From Streptomyces agglomeratus (GTDB lineage: Bacteria > Actinomycetota > Actinomycetes > Streptomycetales > Streptomycetaceae): DNA of 64,000 bases. The stretch is from positions 744,001-808,000 of the forward strand of contig NZ_MEHJ01000001.1 of assembly GCF_001746415.1 (NCBI RefSeq), given 5' to 3'. A program made the position numbers and the translations under genes. Positions within the stretch are counted from its first letter, which is position 1; each line of letters opens with the position of its first letter. The notes beneath the pieces were generated by a model. It saw nothing but the letters and a program-made list of their open reading frames with translations. It was not told the origin of the DNA and searched no databases. Shown in pieces: positions 44,901 to 53,677 of the stretch.

Positions 44901-46307
44901 TCAGCGGCGGTTCTCTTTCCCGGGGCGGTTCTTGTTCTGCCCCTGCGCCTCGCCGTGAGGCTTGTGAGCGTCGTCGCGGTGCGCGGAGCCCGGACGCGTG
45001 CCGGTGCCGGTGGCGTGCGCGGCGCGTGTTCGGTCCTCTGCCGGTGCCCGTACGGCGGGACTGCCGCCCGGCTCGCCCGAGGTCCACCCGGCCGTCCGCA
45101 CCGAGGCGGCGGGCTCGGGCGGGTCAGGAGCCTGCGGGGCGGGTCCGGTGGTGGCCGCGGTGGGCCGCCGGCCCACCGCCCCGGGGCCCTCGGCGGACGC
45201 GGTGGTGGAGGGCGGCTCCACGGCGGCGGCCCGGGGCGGCGTGGAGCCGGCCGACCGTGCGGTTCGGTCGCCCGGGTTGTCCGAGGCCACGAGAGTGGCA
45301 CCGAGGACCGCCGTGAGCACCGCGGTGCCCGTGGCCGCCAGCAGGTGGCGGGCCCGGCCCGGCCCGTGCGGTTGCCGCGAGGGGTACCGGGCCCCGGCGG
45401 TCTTCAGCGTGGCCGGTGCGGGGCCGCTGTGACCGGCGGGGGCAGGCGCGGCAGTCGTGGGCGGCGGCACGAAACCCGGGTCGCCGCCGAGCGCGGACAG
45501 CGCCTGCGCACACTGCTCGGCGTCGGGACGCGCCTCCTCCTCCAGGGCGGTCATGGCCCGTACCGTGCGAGCCAGCCCTTCGGGCACCGAGCCGGGTATC
45601 TCCGGCGGCCGGTGCAGACGGGCCAAGGCCGCCTCCAGGGGAGCGCCGTGGTATTCGAGTTCTCCCTTGAGGCATTCGAGCAGCAGGAGTCCGAGGGCGT
45701 AGATGTCGGCGGCCGGGCCCGCTCCCCTGCCCAGCACCTGCTCGGGCGCCAGATAGGCGGCGGTGCCTATCAGGGCTCCCGAGGCCGTGTTCCTCGTGGA
45801 GTTCATCATCCGCGAGATGCCGAAGTCGGTGAGATGCGGCCGTCCGGCGTCATCCAGCAGGACGTTCGAGGGCTTCACGTCGCGGTGCACGATGCCGGCG
45901 GCGTGCACATGAGCGAGGGCGTGCGCCAGGTCGGCGCCCAGCTCGGCGACGTACGCGGGTTCCAGGGGCCCGGTCACGGTCCGCCGGCGGAGGGTCTGCC
46001 CCTTCACGAGTTGCATGACGAGGTATTCGCACTCGTTGTGCCGGCCCCTGTCGTACACGGTGACCAGCCCCGGGTGCCGCAGGCGGGCGAGCAGTACGGC
46101 CTCGTCGGCGAAGCGTTCCTCCATCTCCGGGTCGGAGCCCGGCCGGAAGACCTTGACGGCCACGGGCCGCCTGAGCCGGAGATCGAGCCCTTCGTAGACG
46201 TCGGCGACGCCTCCTGTGCCGATCTTCGCTCCCAACCGGTAGCGTCCGGCCACGATTTCGGCGGACAACCGGAACGCCGGAGGGAAAGGCGATTGGCGGA
46301 CCCTCAT
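44901..46307 (-). CDS. PASTA-less transmembrane Ser/Thr protein kinase, 468 aa
   Basis: ATG at 46307 has GGGAG upstream. The Hanks kinase domain occupies about 20-280: glycine loop IGTGGVADVYEG, Lys52, HRDVKPSN (141-148), DFG (161-163) and APEQ. One membrane helix (about 321-341) is followed by a ~125-residue extracytoplasmic tail, rich in Pro/Ala/Gly/Thr and charged residues, without PASTA repeats. It probably senses envelope or environmental signals; targets are unknown. Confidence 0.9.
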   Translation of the reverse strand: MRVRQSPFPPAFRLSAEIVAGRYRLGAKIGTGGVADVYEGLDLRLRRPVAVKVFRPGSDPEMEERFADEAVLLARLRHPGLVTVYDRGRHNECEYLVMQLVKGQTLRRRTVTGPLEPAYVAELGADLAHALAHVHAAGIVHRDVKPSNVLLDDAGRPHLTDFGISRMMNSTRNTASGALIGTAAYLAPEQVLGRGAGPAADIYALGLLLLECLKGELEYHGAPLEAALARLHRPPEIPGSVPEGLARTVRAMTALEEEARPDAEQCAQALSALGGDPGFVPPPTTAAPAPAGHSGPAPATLKTAGARYPSRQPHGPGRARHLLAATGTAVLTAVLGATLVASDNPGDRTARSAGSTPPRAAAVEPPSTTASAEGPGAVGRRPTAATTGPAPQAPDPPEPAASVRTAGWTSGEPGGSPAVRAPAEDRTRAAHATGTGTRPGSAHRDDAHKPHGEAQGQNKNRPGKENRR

Positions 46308-46437
46308 CTGGTCTCCCGTAACTGTCACCACGAGCAGGCACGAACATGGACAACGCTGTGGATCGCGTACCCGCTGTGCGGTCCACCATCCGCCTCGAAT
46401 CGCTTGCCTTCCCGATGCGCCGACCGCCCGGACCGCG

Positions 46438-47796
46438 TCACGCGCCCACCGTGGTGTCACCGTCGGGCGTGCCGGATCCCTCCGCCCGCCTCATGGTGGC
46501 GATCGCGGCGAGCACCACCGCGAGGGCCAGAACCAGGAGCCCGCGCAGCCACACCCGGGCCTCGATCTGCGTGGCGAGGACGACACAGGAGAGCGCGCCC
46601 AGTACGGGCAGCACGGTGGGGGCCCGGAAGTGGTCCGGCCGTCCCCGGTCGCGGCGCTGCACGAGAACGGCGGCGTTGACGACGAGGAACACGACGAGCA
46701 GGAGCAGCACAAGGGTGGAGGCCAGGGTGGCGGCGCCGCCTGTCAGGGCGAGGAGGGCCGACAGTGCGGTGGTGGCCGCGATCGCCACCCAGGGGGTCCG
46801 GCGGCGCGGGAGCACCTGGGCCAGTGGGGCGGGCAGCAATCCGTCGCGTGCCATGCCGTAGGCGAGCCGCGAGGACATGATGCCGGTGAGCAGCGCGCCG
46901 TTGGCCACGGCGACGAGCGCGACGGCGCTGAAGAGCCACGGCGGAACACCCCCGGCCGCCCTGACGACTTCGAGCAGCGGCCCGCTGGACTCGGCGAGCT
47001 TCGCCGTCGGTACGGCCGCGGAGGCGGCGATCCCCACGAGTACGTACACGGCCCCTGCCGTGGCGAGCGCGCCGAACAGGGCGCGGGGGTAGGACCGCCG
47101 GGGATCACGGGTCTCCTCGGCGACGTTGACGGACGTCTCGAAGCCGACGAAGGAGTAGTAGGCGAGTACGGAACCGCTCAGGACCGCGGCGGCGGCACCC
47201 TTCTCGGGCGTGCCGAGCCGGGTGAGACGCGCGAGGTCGCCGTCGCCGCGCAGGAGCAGCCAGGCGCCGAGGGCCACGACGACGAGGAGGCCGCCGACCT
47301 CGATGACGGTGGCGACGGCGTTGGCGCGGGTCGACTCCTTGATGCCACGGGCGTTGATCAGTGCGAGCGCCAGGAGGAAGCCCACCGCGACGAGGCCGAC
47401 GGGCAGGGTCACGAATTCCGTCAGGTAGTCGCCGGCGAAGCCCCGGGCGAGTGCCGCGACCGATACGACGCCGGCCGCGAGCATGCAGAACCCGGCGACG
47501 AAGCCGGCGAACGGTCCGAACGCCCTGGTGGCGTAGTGGGATGCGCCGCCCGATCTGGGGTACTTGGTCGCCAGTTCGGCGTAGGAGGCGGCGGTCAGCA
47601 GCGCCAGCAGGAGGGCGACGGCGAGAGGCACCCAGACCGCCCCGCCCGAGTCGGCGGCGACCTCGCCCACCAGGACGTACACCCCGGCGCCGAGGACATC
47701 GCCCAGGATGAAGAAGTACAGCAGTCCCGTGGTGAGGGTCTGCTGGAGGGCGGGGCCGGACGTGGCTGTGGGCGGCTGCTGCTCGACTGTCGACAT
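46438..47796 (-). CDS. APC-superfamily amino acid/polyamine transporter, 452 aa
   Basis: Twelve or so hydrophobic helices. The N-terminal motif GDVLGAGVYVLVGEVA and the helix-6 region YYSFVGFETSVNVAEETRDPRRSYPRAL are typical of APC transporters. Lacking a close characterised relative, the substrate is not assigned; cationic amino acids or polyamines are possible. It is divergent from the YihY gene. Confidence 0.88.
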   Translation of the reverse strand: MSTVEQQPPTATSGPALQQTLTTGLLYFFILGDVLGAGVYVLVGEVAADSGGAVWVPLAVALLLALLTAASYAELATKYPRSGGASHYATRAFGPFAGFVAGFCMLAAGVVSVAALARGFAGDYLTEFVTLPVGLVAVGFLLALALINARGIKESTRANAVATVIEVGGLLVVVALGAWLLLRGDGDLARLTRLGTPEKGAAAAVLSGSVLAYYSFVGFETSVNVAEETRDPRRSYPRALFGALATAGAVYVLVGIAASAAVPTAKLAESSGPLLEVVRAAGGVPPWLFSAVALVAVANGALLTGIMSSRLAYGMARDGLLPAPLAQVLPRRRTPWVAIAATTALSALLALTGGAATLASTLVLLLLVVFLVVNAAVLVQRRDRGRPDHFRAPTVLPVLGALSCVVLATQIEARVWLRGLLVLALAVVLAAIATMRRAEGSGTPDGDTTVGA

Positions 47797-48079
47797 GCCG
47801 CTTCATGTCCCCGCGATCGCCCCGGCCACGCACGCGGCCGTGCCCGACGTCACGCGCCCGGCTGTACGGGCCGGCGCACTCCCGCGACGTCGTTTCGTAC
47901 CGGCCGCCGAAGTCCACCCCGCGTGACGTCCTCATCGCGCATGACGCGCGAGCCGTGGCGGCGGCCGGTGGGCCCCCGGCCGCCGGCCTCGGATTCACCA
48001 CCGCGCCATGGCGTGCGGGCACCTTTGCCGGGCAGCAGGGAGGAGAGCCTGTCGGCAGCCGTGCGACGAGGAAGCGGCG

Positions 48080-49018
48080 ATGCGGGCGGGCAGGGTGGAA
48101 CGGAGTGGTGGTCTCATGGCGGTCGGTGTCCCCGCAAGCGGCTCGGCGCGCGGTGGCGAACGCGGAGCGTACGCCAGGGCCCTGGCCCGTACGCCTGTCG
48201 CTCTGTGGGAGGACGACCTCACCGACTGGGCGGCCGCGTTGACGTACTACGCGGTCCTGGCGGTCTTCCCGGCCCTGCTGGTGATCGTCTTCGCCATCGC
48301 GCTGCTCGGCACGGGCTCCCCCGAGGAGGTCATCGCACAGTTCGGCGCCTTCGTACCGCGCACGGCCCGACCGGTGCTCGAGCAGGCACTGGGCAGCCGG
48401 CCGCAGGGGGCTTCGGGCCCGTGGCTGCTGGTCGTACTCACGGGCGGCGCGGCGCTCTGGTCCTCCTCCAGCTATCTGGCCGTGTTCCGGCGCGCGCTGC
48501 ACGCGATGTACGGCGTGGCGGACTGCCGTCCGGCGTGGCGCACGCTGCCCGCCATCCTGCTCAGGGCGCTGACCGTCCTGGCGCTGCTGGTCAGCGGCGT
48601 GCTGACGCTGACCGCCACCGGACGGATCGCCCGTGCCATCGGCCGGGGAACCGGCACGGACCATCAGGCGGCGCTCGTGTGGGCGGGCTTGAAGTGGCCG
48701 CTGCTGTTCCTGGTGGTCGTCGCCCTGGTCCTGCTGCTCTTCCGGTCCGGGCCGTCCGAGTCCCGGGGGCTGCGGCAGACGGTGGCCGGCGGGGCGCTGG
48801 CGGTGGTGCTGTGGCTCGTGGCCTCGGCGGGCTTCGCGTTCTACGCCTCGCACATCGCGACGTACAACCGTCTCTACGGTTCCCTGGCGGGTGTGGTGGC
48901 CTTTCTCGTCTGGCTGTGGGTGTCCCACGTCGTCCTGCTGGGCGGGGCGCAGTTCAACGCCGAACTCGCCCGGGACGGACGGCCGAAGAAGCCCGACCCC
49001 TGCTCTCCCCCGGTGTGA
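48080..49018 (+). CDS. YihY/BrkB (UPF0761) family membrane protein, 312 aa
   Basis: Six membrane helices with family features: LTDWAAALTYYAVLAVFPALLV near the start, SSSYLAVFRRALHAMYGV, and YNRLYGSLAGVVAFLVWLWVSHVVLLGGAQFNAELAR at the end. The precise role is unknown. The start is either ATG 48080 (GAGGAAG upstream) or ATG 48116 (GGAG upstream). Confidence 0.85.
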   Translation: MRAGRVERSGGLMAVGVPASGSARGGERGAYARALARTPVALWEDDLTDWAAALTYYAVLAVFPALLVIVFAIALLGTGSPEEVIAQFGAFVPRTARPVLEQALGSRPQGASGPWLLVVLTGGAALWSSSSYLAVFRRALHAMYGVADCRPAWRTLPAILLRALTVLALLVSGVLTLTATGRIARAIGRGTGTDHQAALVWAGLKWPLLFLVVVALVLLLFRSGPSESRGLRQTVAGGALAVVLWLVASAGFAFYASHIATYNRLYGSLAGVVAFLVWLWVSHVVLLGGAQFNAELARDGRPKKPDPCSPPV

Positions 49019-49079
49019 CGCGAGGTGATGCGCCCCGGCCATCACGGTTCACCCGGCCGCGACGGGCAACACGTGGGAC

Positions 49080-50963
49080 ATGACAACGGGTAGCGGCACG
49101 GCCGCCGGACGGATCAGACCCCTGCTGCTGTTGCCACCGCTGTGGGCACTGATGGTGGGAGCGGGTCTGCTGATCACCGGCCCGGCCGCCTCCTGGTGGC
49201 CCCTTGCGGCCGAGGGCGATGTCAACGCCTGGTTCGCCGGGCATCGCACCGGGCCGGCCACGGCGGTGACCGAGTGGCTGACGCTCGTCGCCTCCACCGA
49301 AAGCATCATCGGCATCACCCTTGTCTGCGTCGTCGCGCTGGTCGTGCTGCCGCGCGTGCCGCGGTGGCGGGAGGCGGTGTTCCTCGGCGGGTCGGTCGCG
49401 GCGCAGTCGGCGCTCTTCCTGTTCATCACCCTGTGCGTGGAGCGGCCGCGCCCCGACGTGCCCCATCTCGATCCGGCCCCGCCCACCTCCAGCTTCCCCT
49501 CCGGTCACGTGGGCGCGTCGGTCGCGCTCTACGGCGGGCTGGCCACACTCGCGGTCACCCGGCTGCGCGGCCCGTGGCGGTACGCCGCCGCGGCAGTGCT
49601 GCTGGTCGTTCCGCCCACCGTGGCCTTCTCCCGCCTGTACCGGGGGATGCACCATCCGAGCGATGTGGTGGGCGGCCTGGTCAACGGCGCGTGCACCCTG
49701 CTCGTCATCGGGTACGCGCTGCTGGCGCCGCGCCGGCGTCCCGCTCCGGTGCCCGCCGGCCGTGAGAGCGGTCCCCTGCCCCTGGCCCGAGCCGCCGGGA
49801 GCGCCGTCGGCGGCGTCCGGGGTGTCCGGCGCGTCGTCGTGGTGCGCCATCCCCTGGCGTGCACGGAGAAGTTGGCCCAGCAGGTACACGGCGTCCTGGT
49901 CCGTCACGGCTGCACCGATGTGCGGTGGACGTCGACGACGGCCGAACGCCCCTGCGGCGACCTCGCCGCGTACACGGCGGCCGGGCGGGTCGACCTGGTC
50001 GTGGTGTGCGGAGGGGACGGCACCGTACGCGCCTGCGCGGACGAGCTGTCCGGCAGCGGCACCGCCCTGGCGGTCGTCCCGTGCGGTACGGGCAATCTGC
50101 TCGCGCGCAACCTCGGGTTGCCCGTGAAGCCCGCCGCGGCCCTGGACCGGGCACTCAGCGGCGACCGCGTCCGTATCGACGTCGGGCGGGTGAGCGGGGA
50201 CGGTATCGCGCCGACCCGCTTCACCGTCATGGCCGGTGCCGGGTTCGACGCGTTGATGGTGCGCGACGCCTCACCACAGCTCAAGGCGTCCTTGGGCTGG
50301 CTCGCCTACGTCGCCTCGGCCGTACGTCATCTCGGCGATCCCCCGATGCGGTTGTCGATCCGGCTCGACACGGGCGAGCTCCTGTCCCGACGCGCGCGCA
50401 TGGTCGTCATCGGCAATGTCGGCGCCCTACAGGGCGGCGTGCCGCTCCTTCCGGACGCCCGGCCCGACAGCGGACGGCTGGAGGTGGTCCTGCTCGATCC
50501 CGTCGGCGCCGCCGGTTGGCTCGCGGCGGCGGCGCACCTGCTGCGCGGCATGACGGCCGGCCACTTCCGGCGCTCGGGCGGGAGGAGGGGGAGGGTCGGG
50601 ACGACAGGGACTGTCGGGATGACAGGAACGGCCGGGACGAGGGGGACGGCCCAGGCCGCCGGGCCGTCTGCGCGACGGCTCGTGGCGCGCGGCGCCCTGG
50701 AGTACTTCAGCGCGGCCCGGGTCGACATCCGCTTCGCCGGGCCACAGGCCCGCGAAGTTGACGGCGACTGCGCCGTCGAGGGCACGCGACTGGTCGCGGA
50801 GGTGGAACCGGGCGCGCTGCTGGTCCAGTTGCCCAGGAGCCGGCGCTCCGCCGCCACCCGCCCGTCCCGGGCGACGGACCCCGCACTCACCGGGGCCTCG
50901 GAGACCGAAGCACCGGCCCTCCGGTCCGGGCCCTACCCCGCACCCCGCATCCACACCCCCTGA
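49080..50963 (+). CDS. PAP2 phosphatase-diacylglycerol kinase fusion, 627 aa
   Basis: Residues about 1-220 form a six-helix PAP2 phosphatase with CVERPRPDVP, PSGHVGAS and SRLYRGMHHPSDVVGG. Residues about 245-560 form a DAGK/lipid-kinase domain with VVCGGDGTVRACADEL and VPCGTGNLLARNLGLP. A repetitive Gly-Thr linker (about 506-525) interrupts the C-terminal lobe. Together these could dephosphorylate and rephosphorylate lipids at the membrane surface, e.g. phosphatidate/diacylglycerol or undecaprenyl-type lipids. The fused architecture occurs in actinobacteria. Confidence 0.88.
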   Translation: MTTGSGTAAGRIRPLLLLPPLWALMVGAGLLITGPAASWWPLAAEGDVNAWFAGHRTGPATAVTEWLTLVASTESIIGITLVCVVALVVLPRVPRWREAVFLGGSVAAQSALFLFITLCVERPRPDVPHLDPAPPTSSFPSGHVGASVALYGGLATLAVTRLRGPWRYAAAAVLLVVPPTVAFSRLYRGMHHPSDVVGGLVNGACTLLVIGYALLAPRRRPAPVPAGRESGPLPLARAAGSAVGGVRGVRRVVVVRHPLACTEKLAQQVHGVLVRHGCTDVRWTSTTAERPCGDLAAYTAAGRVDLVVVCGGDGTVRACADELSGSGTALAVVPCGTGNLLARNLGLPVKPAAALDRALSGDRVRIDVGRVSGDGIAPTRFTVMAGAGFDALMVRDASPQLKASLGWLAYVASAVRHLGDPPMRLSIRLDTGELLSRRARMVVIGNVGALQGGVPLLPDARPDSGRLEVVLLDPVGAAGWLAAAAHLLRGMTAGHFRRSGGRRGRVGTTGTVGMTGTAGTRGTAQAAGPSARRLVARGALEYFSAARVDIRFAGPQAREVDGDCAVEGTRLVAEVEPGALLVQLPRSRRSAATRPSRATDPALTGASETEAPALRSGPYPAPRIHTP

Positions 50964-51087
50964 CGGCGAGCACGACGACCGGCACCCCGGCCCTGCGGCC
51001 CCCGTACGCCCGGGGCGAGGCACACCGGCGTCACCCGCGCCGCTCGGCCAGGCCCGTAACGGTCTTTGAGAGGAGGCGCACCGCGCC

Positions 51088-51918
51088 ATGGAACAACGAT
51101 CCGAGCGCCGGCGCCCCGCCGGCCCGCCACGACGCGTAGGACCACTGATCTCCCGCCACTGGGGGCCGGACGTCAAGCTCGGCATGCGGCTGGCCGGCAC
51201 CGCCGTCGCCACCGTGGTGGCGGCCGTGCCTGCGGCCCTGGCACTGGTGCTGGTCGAGGCCCAGTGGGCGCCGTTGCGACGGCTCGACCGGGGCGCGGCC
51301 GCATCGCTGCACCAACAGGTTCTTGAGCACCCCTGGCTGGTACGCGTCCTCCGGTTCCTCACGGATGTCGTGTGGGGGCCGGTGACCATGCGCCTGCTGG
51401 TGGCCGTGCTCGTGGTGTGGCTCCTGAGCCGCCGCGCCTGGCGGCTGGCGGCCTGGGCGGCGGTCACGGCGCTGGCAGGCGCCGCGGCCGGTCTGCTGGC
51501 CAAGAACACCGTCGAACGTGCCCGCCCGCACCTGCCGGATCCGGTGGCGCACAGTCCCGGCTTCTCGTTCCCCTCGGGGCACGCGATGACGGCTACGACC
51601 TCCTGCGCCATTCTGCTGCTGGTCCTGATTCCGCTGGTGCCCCGGCGTTGGCGCCCGGTGCCCTGGGTCCTCGCTGTCGTCGCGGTTCTGGGCGTCAGCG
51701 GTACGCGTGTGGCGCTGGGGGTCCACTGGGTCAGCGACGTGATCGGCGGCTGGTGCCTGGGCCTCGCCGTGGTCACCGCTACGGCGCTCGCCTTCGAGGC
51801 CTGGCGTTCGGACATCGGGCGTCTTCCCACGACGCCCGCACAGGGCCTGGAACCGGAGATCGCCGACGCGGACCGTCCCGCCGTCGCCGCACACGGTGGG
51901 CGAAGCCGGCCGCTGTGA
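51088..51918 (+). CDS. PAP2-type lipid phosphatase, 276 aa
   Basis: Six membrane helices and the three PAP2 motifs: KNTVERARPHLP, SFPSGHAMTAT and TRVALGVHWVSDVIGG. It lies 125 nt after the PAP2-DAGK fusion on the same strand and probably acts on related lipid phosphates. Confidence 0.88.
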   Translation: MEQRSERRRPAGPPRRVGPLISRHWGPDVKLGMRLAGTAVATVVAAVPAALALVLVEAQWAPLRRLDRGAAASLHQQVLEHPWLVRVLRFLTDVVWGPVTMRLLVAVLVVWLLSRRAWRLAAWAAVTALAGAAAGLLAKNTVERARPHLPDPVAHSPGFSFPSGHAMTATTSCAILLLVLIPLVPRRWRPVPWVLAVVAVLGVSGTRVALGVHWVSDVIGGWCLGLAVVTATALAFEAWRSDIGRLPTTPAQGLEPEIADADRPAVAAHGGRSRPL

Positions 51919-52439
51919 TCGCGGCAGGGCGGGCCGTGATGTGACCACTTCATGAAGTCCGCCGGGCGGCGCGAGCGCCCTCGCCTTCAGGCGTGAAAAC
52001 CGGCCCAAGATTTTTCTCCGGTGGGGGCCGCGCCCCGCCGACCGCCAATTCGCCGCCCGGGAGGGAACGTTACGGGAACGCGAGGGCCGAACCGATGCCG
52101 TCGGCGCCGGCCGGCGGTGCCCGGTGTACGGATTGACGCCCGCGCCGTGCGGGGGCGGACTGGGCGACGAGGCGGGAGGCACGTGCGGGCCGGAGGGCGT
52201 TCCGGCGTGCGTGTCTCATCCAATTTCCGCTTCCGGCTTCCACGCCGGGAACCCCTTACCGACGAATTGCAGAACACTCGCTCCTCAAGTGCAATTCCCC
52301 TGTGAGGAATGGCCTTCAGGACGCCCCCAGGTCGCATGCCGAGGGCTTGCCACGCTGCGAAATGCGGAAGAAACTGTTGTCGCGGTGTTGCTTTTCGATC
52401 TACACTGCGCCGGCCCTCACCCCCGAAGGGAATTCCTCC
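51919..52439. other. 521-nt intergenic region
   Basis: No gene is supported apart from the promoter at 52377-52406 near its right end. The middle part contains only GC-rich frames without ribosome sites. Confidence 0.5.
52377..52406 (+). promoter_or_regulatory. sigma70-type promoter for the 43-aa peptide
   Basis: TTGTCG (52377-52382) and TACACT (52401-52406) with an 18-nt spacer, 33 nt before the start codon at 52440, leaving a short leader with a GAAGGGAA ribosome site. Confidence 0.55.
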
Positions 52440-52571
52440 GTGAACGTGAAAGCACGAATGACGATCCAGGGCAGCACGAACCTGAGCTGGGCACGCGTGA
52501 TCCAGGTCATCGTCATCACCATCCTGGTCGTACTGGCCCTGGTGAACGAAGGAGTCACGCCGCTGCTCTGA
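52440..52571 (+). CDS. 43-aa single-pass membrane peptide
   Basis: GTG at 52440 follows GAAGGGAA. The peptide has a short polar start (VNVKARMTIQGSTNLSW), one hydrophobic helix (VIQVIVITILVVLALV) and the end NEGVTPLL. A promoter and a very strong terminator frame it tightly, which argues for a real monocistronic gene despite its size. The family is unknown. It is convergent with the second lasso operon. Confidence 0.6.
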   Translation: MNVKARMTIQGSTNLSWARVIQVIVITILVVLALVNEGVTPLL

Positions 52572-52599
52572 CCGCTCACCGACCAGGTGGTTTCATGCT

Positions 52600-52645
52600 C
52601 TTGAGGGGTTGCCCGTTGCAGCGGGCGGCCCCTCAAGTCTTTTTG
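52600..52645 (+). terminator. strong rho-independent terminator
   Basis: CTTGAGGGG(TT)GCCCG, loop TTGCA, CGGGC(GG)CCCCTCAAG, then TCTTTTT. The stem is 14 bp with a symmetric 2x2 internal loop and a real T run, unusual for this genome. It ends the 43-aa peptide transcript. The following 273 nt to the lasso B gene stop contain nothing recognisable. Confidence 0.85.
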
Positions 52646-52918
52646 TGCGTGTGTTGAGCATAGCGCTCCGCGCACTCCGGGGAAAGCCTCGCCCACGCAT
52701 TAGTGTGAAACCGATCGGTAGGCAGTCCCCGTATCCTCCGACGTCGGATAATTTGAAGCAAGCTTTCATATACCCCCCTCCGTCAGCCACTCGTGGGAGC
52801 GCGCACACGATCGGCTTGGGAATGATATCCGCGGGGGTTGGAGCAGAAATTGAACAACGAACTGAACCAGGACGAGGGCCGGCCTTCATTCTGAAGCGCC
52901 GGGCGCGCCGCAGGGTGC

Positions 52919-53677
52919 TCAGAGCACCAGCACTCGTCGGAACGAGACGCGGTCGTCGGCTTCGTGATGCGTGACGGTCTCGCCGTCGATCTCCACCCAG
53001 GCGTGGAACCGGTACGGGTCGTCGGCACTGCCGAGGCACCAGTCGGCCGTGAGCCCGGCGAGCGCGAGCCCCAGCACCGTGCCGAGCGAGTGCTCCAGGC
53101 AGGCGGCTCGCCCCGGATACCCGTCCGCGGCCCGCCGGACGACCGCGAGCATCGCCTCGGCCTGGCGCATCGTGGCCGGACGCAGGCGTGCCCGCGGCCG
53201 CTTCAGTGCGTCCACGGCGAGCACGGGAACGCGGAAGGGAAGCCGCAGCAGCACCAGCGCGAGGCACAGCCCGAGCCACCCGGCCGTCCTGAGCCACCGG
53301 ACGCCGTCGGCCGACGGCGCGCAGTCCGGCGGCGCGCACCCGCTCTCCTTCCTCGCGTCCGGGGCCGCGCCCGTGTCCGGGGCCGCACCCGCGACAGGGG
53401 TCCGGTCCATCTCGGCGGCCACGAGGCCGCGTTCGACCAGGTCGTCGGCGAGCCGTTCGGCGTCCAGCCGTACGTGGTCGTACCGCACCCCCGGGAATCG
53501 GTCGGCGACCGTCTGTACGCCGGTGTCGAAATCGCCGGTGCGTCGCCACTCCTCCCAGAGGTCGCGTGCCGTGCCGTTCATCGCGTACCACTGCCCGGAC
53601 CGGGCGTTGAAGAGCACGGTCCCGCCGTGCGGTGCCTCGCCGGCGTGGACGTGCTGGGGAATCCGGAGCTCGGTCAC
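52919..53677 (-). CDS. fused lasso RRE-peptidase (B1-B2), 252 aa
   Basis: GTG at 53677 has GGAGG 6 nt upstream and overlaps the cyclase stop (GTGA). Residues 1-90 are a PqqD-like leader-binding domain (GTVLFNARSGQWYAMNGTARDLWEEW). After a Pro/Asp linker (about 91-125) comes a transglutaminase-like peptidase with Cys193 (GRAACLEHSLGT), His225 (RFHAWVEIDG) and probably Asp231. In the first lasso locus the two functions are separate genes. It should recognise and cleave the long leader of the precursor at 55530-55739. Confidence 0.88.
   Translation of the reverse strand: MTELRIPQHVHAGEAPHGGTVLFNARSGQWYAMNGTARDLWEEWRRTGDFDTGVQTVADRFPGVRYDHVRLDAERLADDLVERGLVAAEMDRTPVAGAAPDTGAAPDARKESGCAPPDCAPSADGVRWLRTAGWLGLCLALVLLRLPFRVPVLAVDALKRPRARLRPATMRQAEAMLAVVRRAADGYPGRAACLEHSLGTVLGLALAGLTADWCLGSADDPYRFHAWVEIDGETVTHHEADDRVSFRRVLVL

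Noticed and set aside
46630..49083. Very long plus-strand frame (817 codons)
   Set aside because: It runs antisense to the APC transporter gene and through the YihY gene in another frame, and shows only Arg/Gly-rich low complexity.
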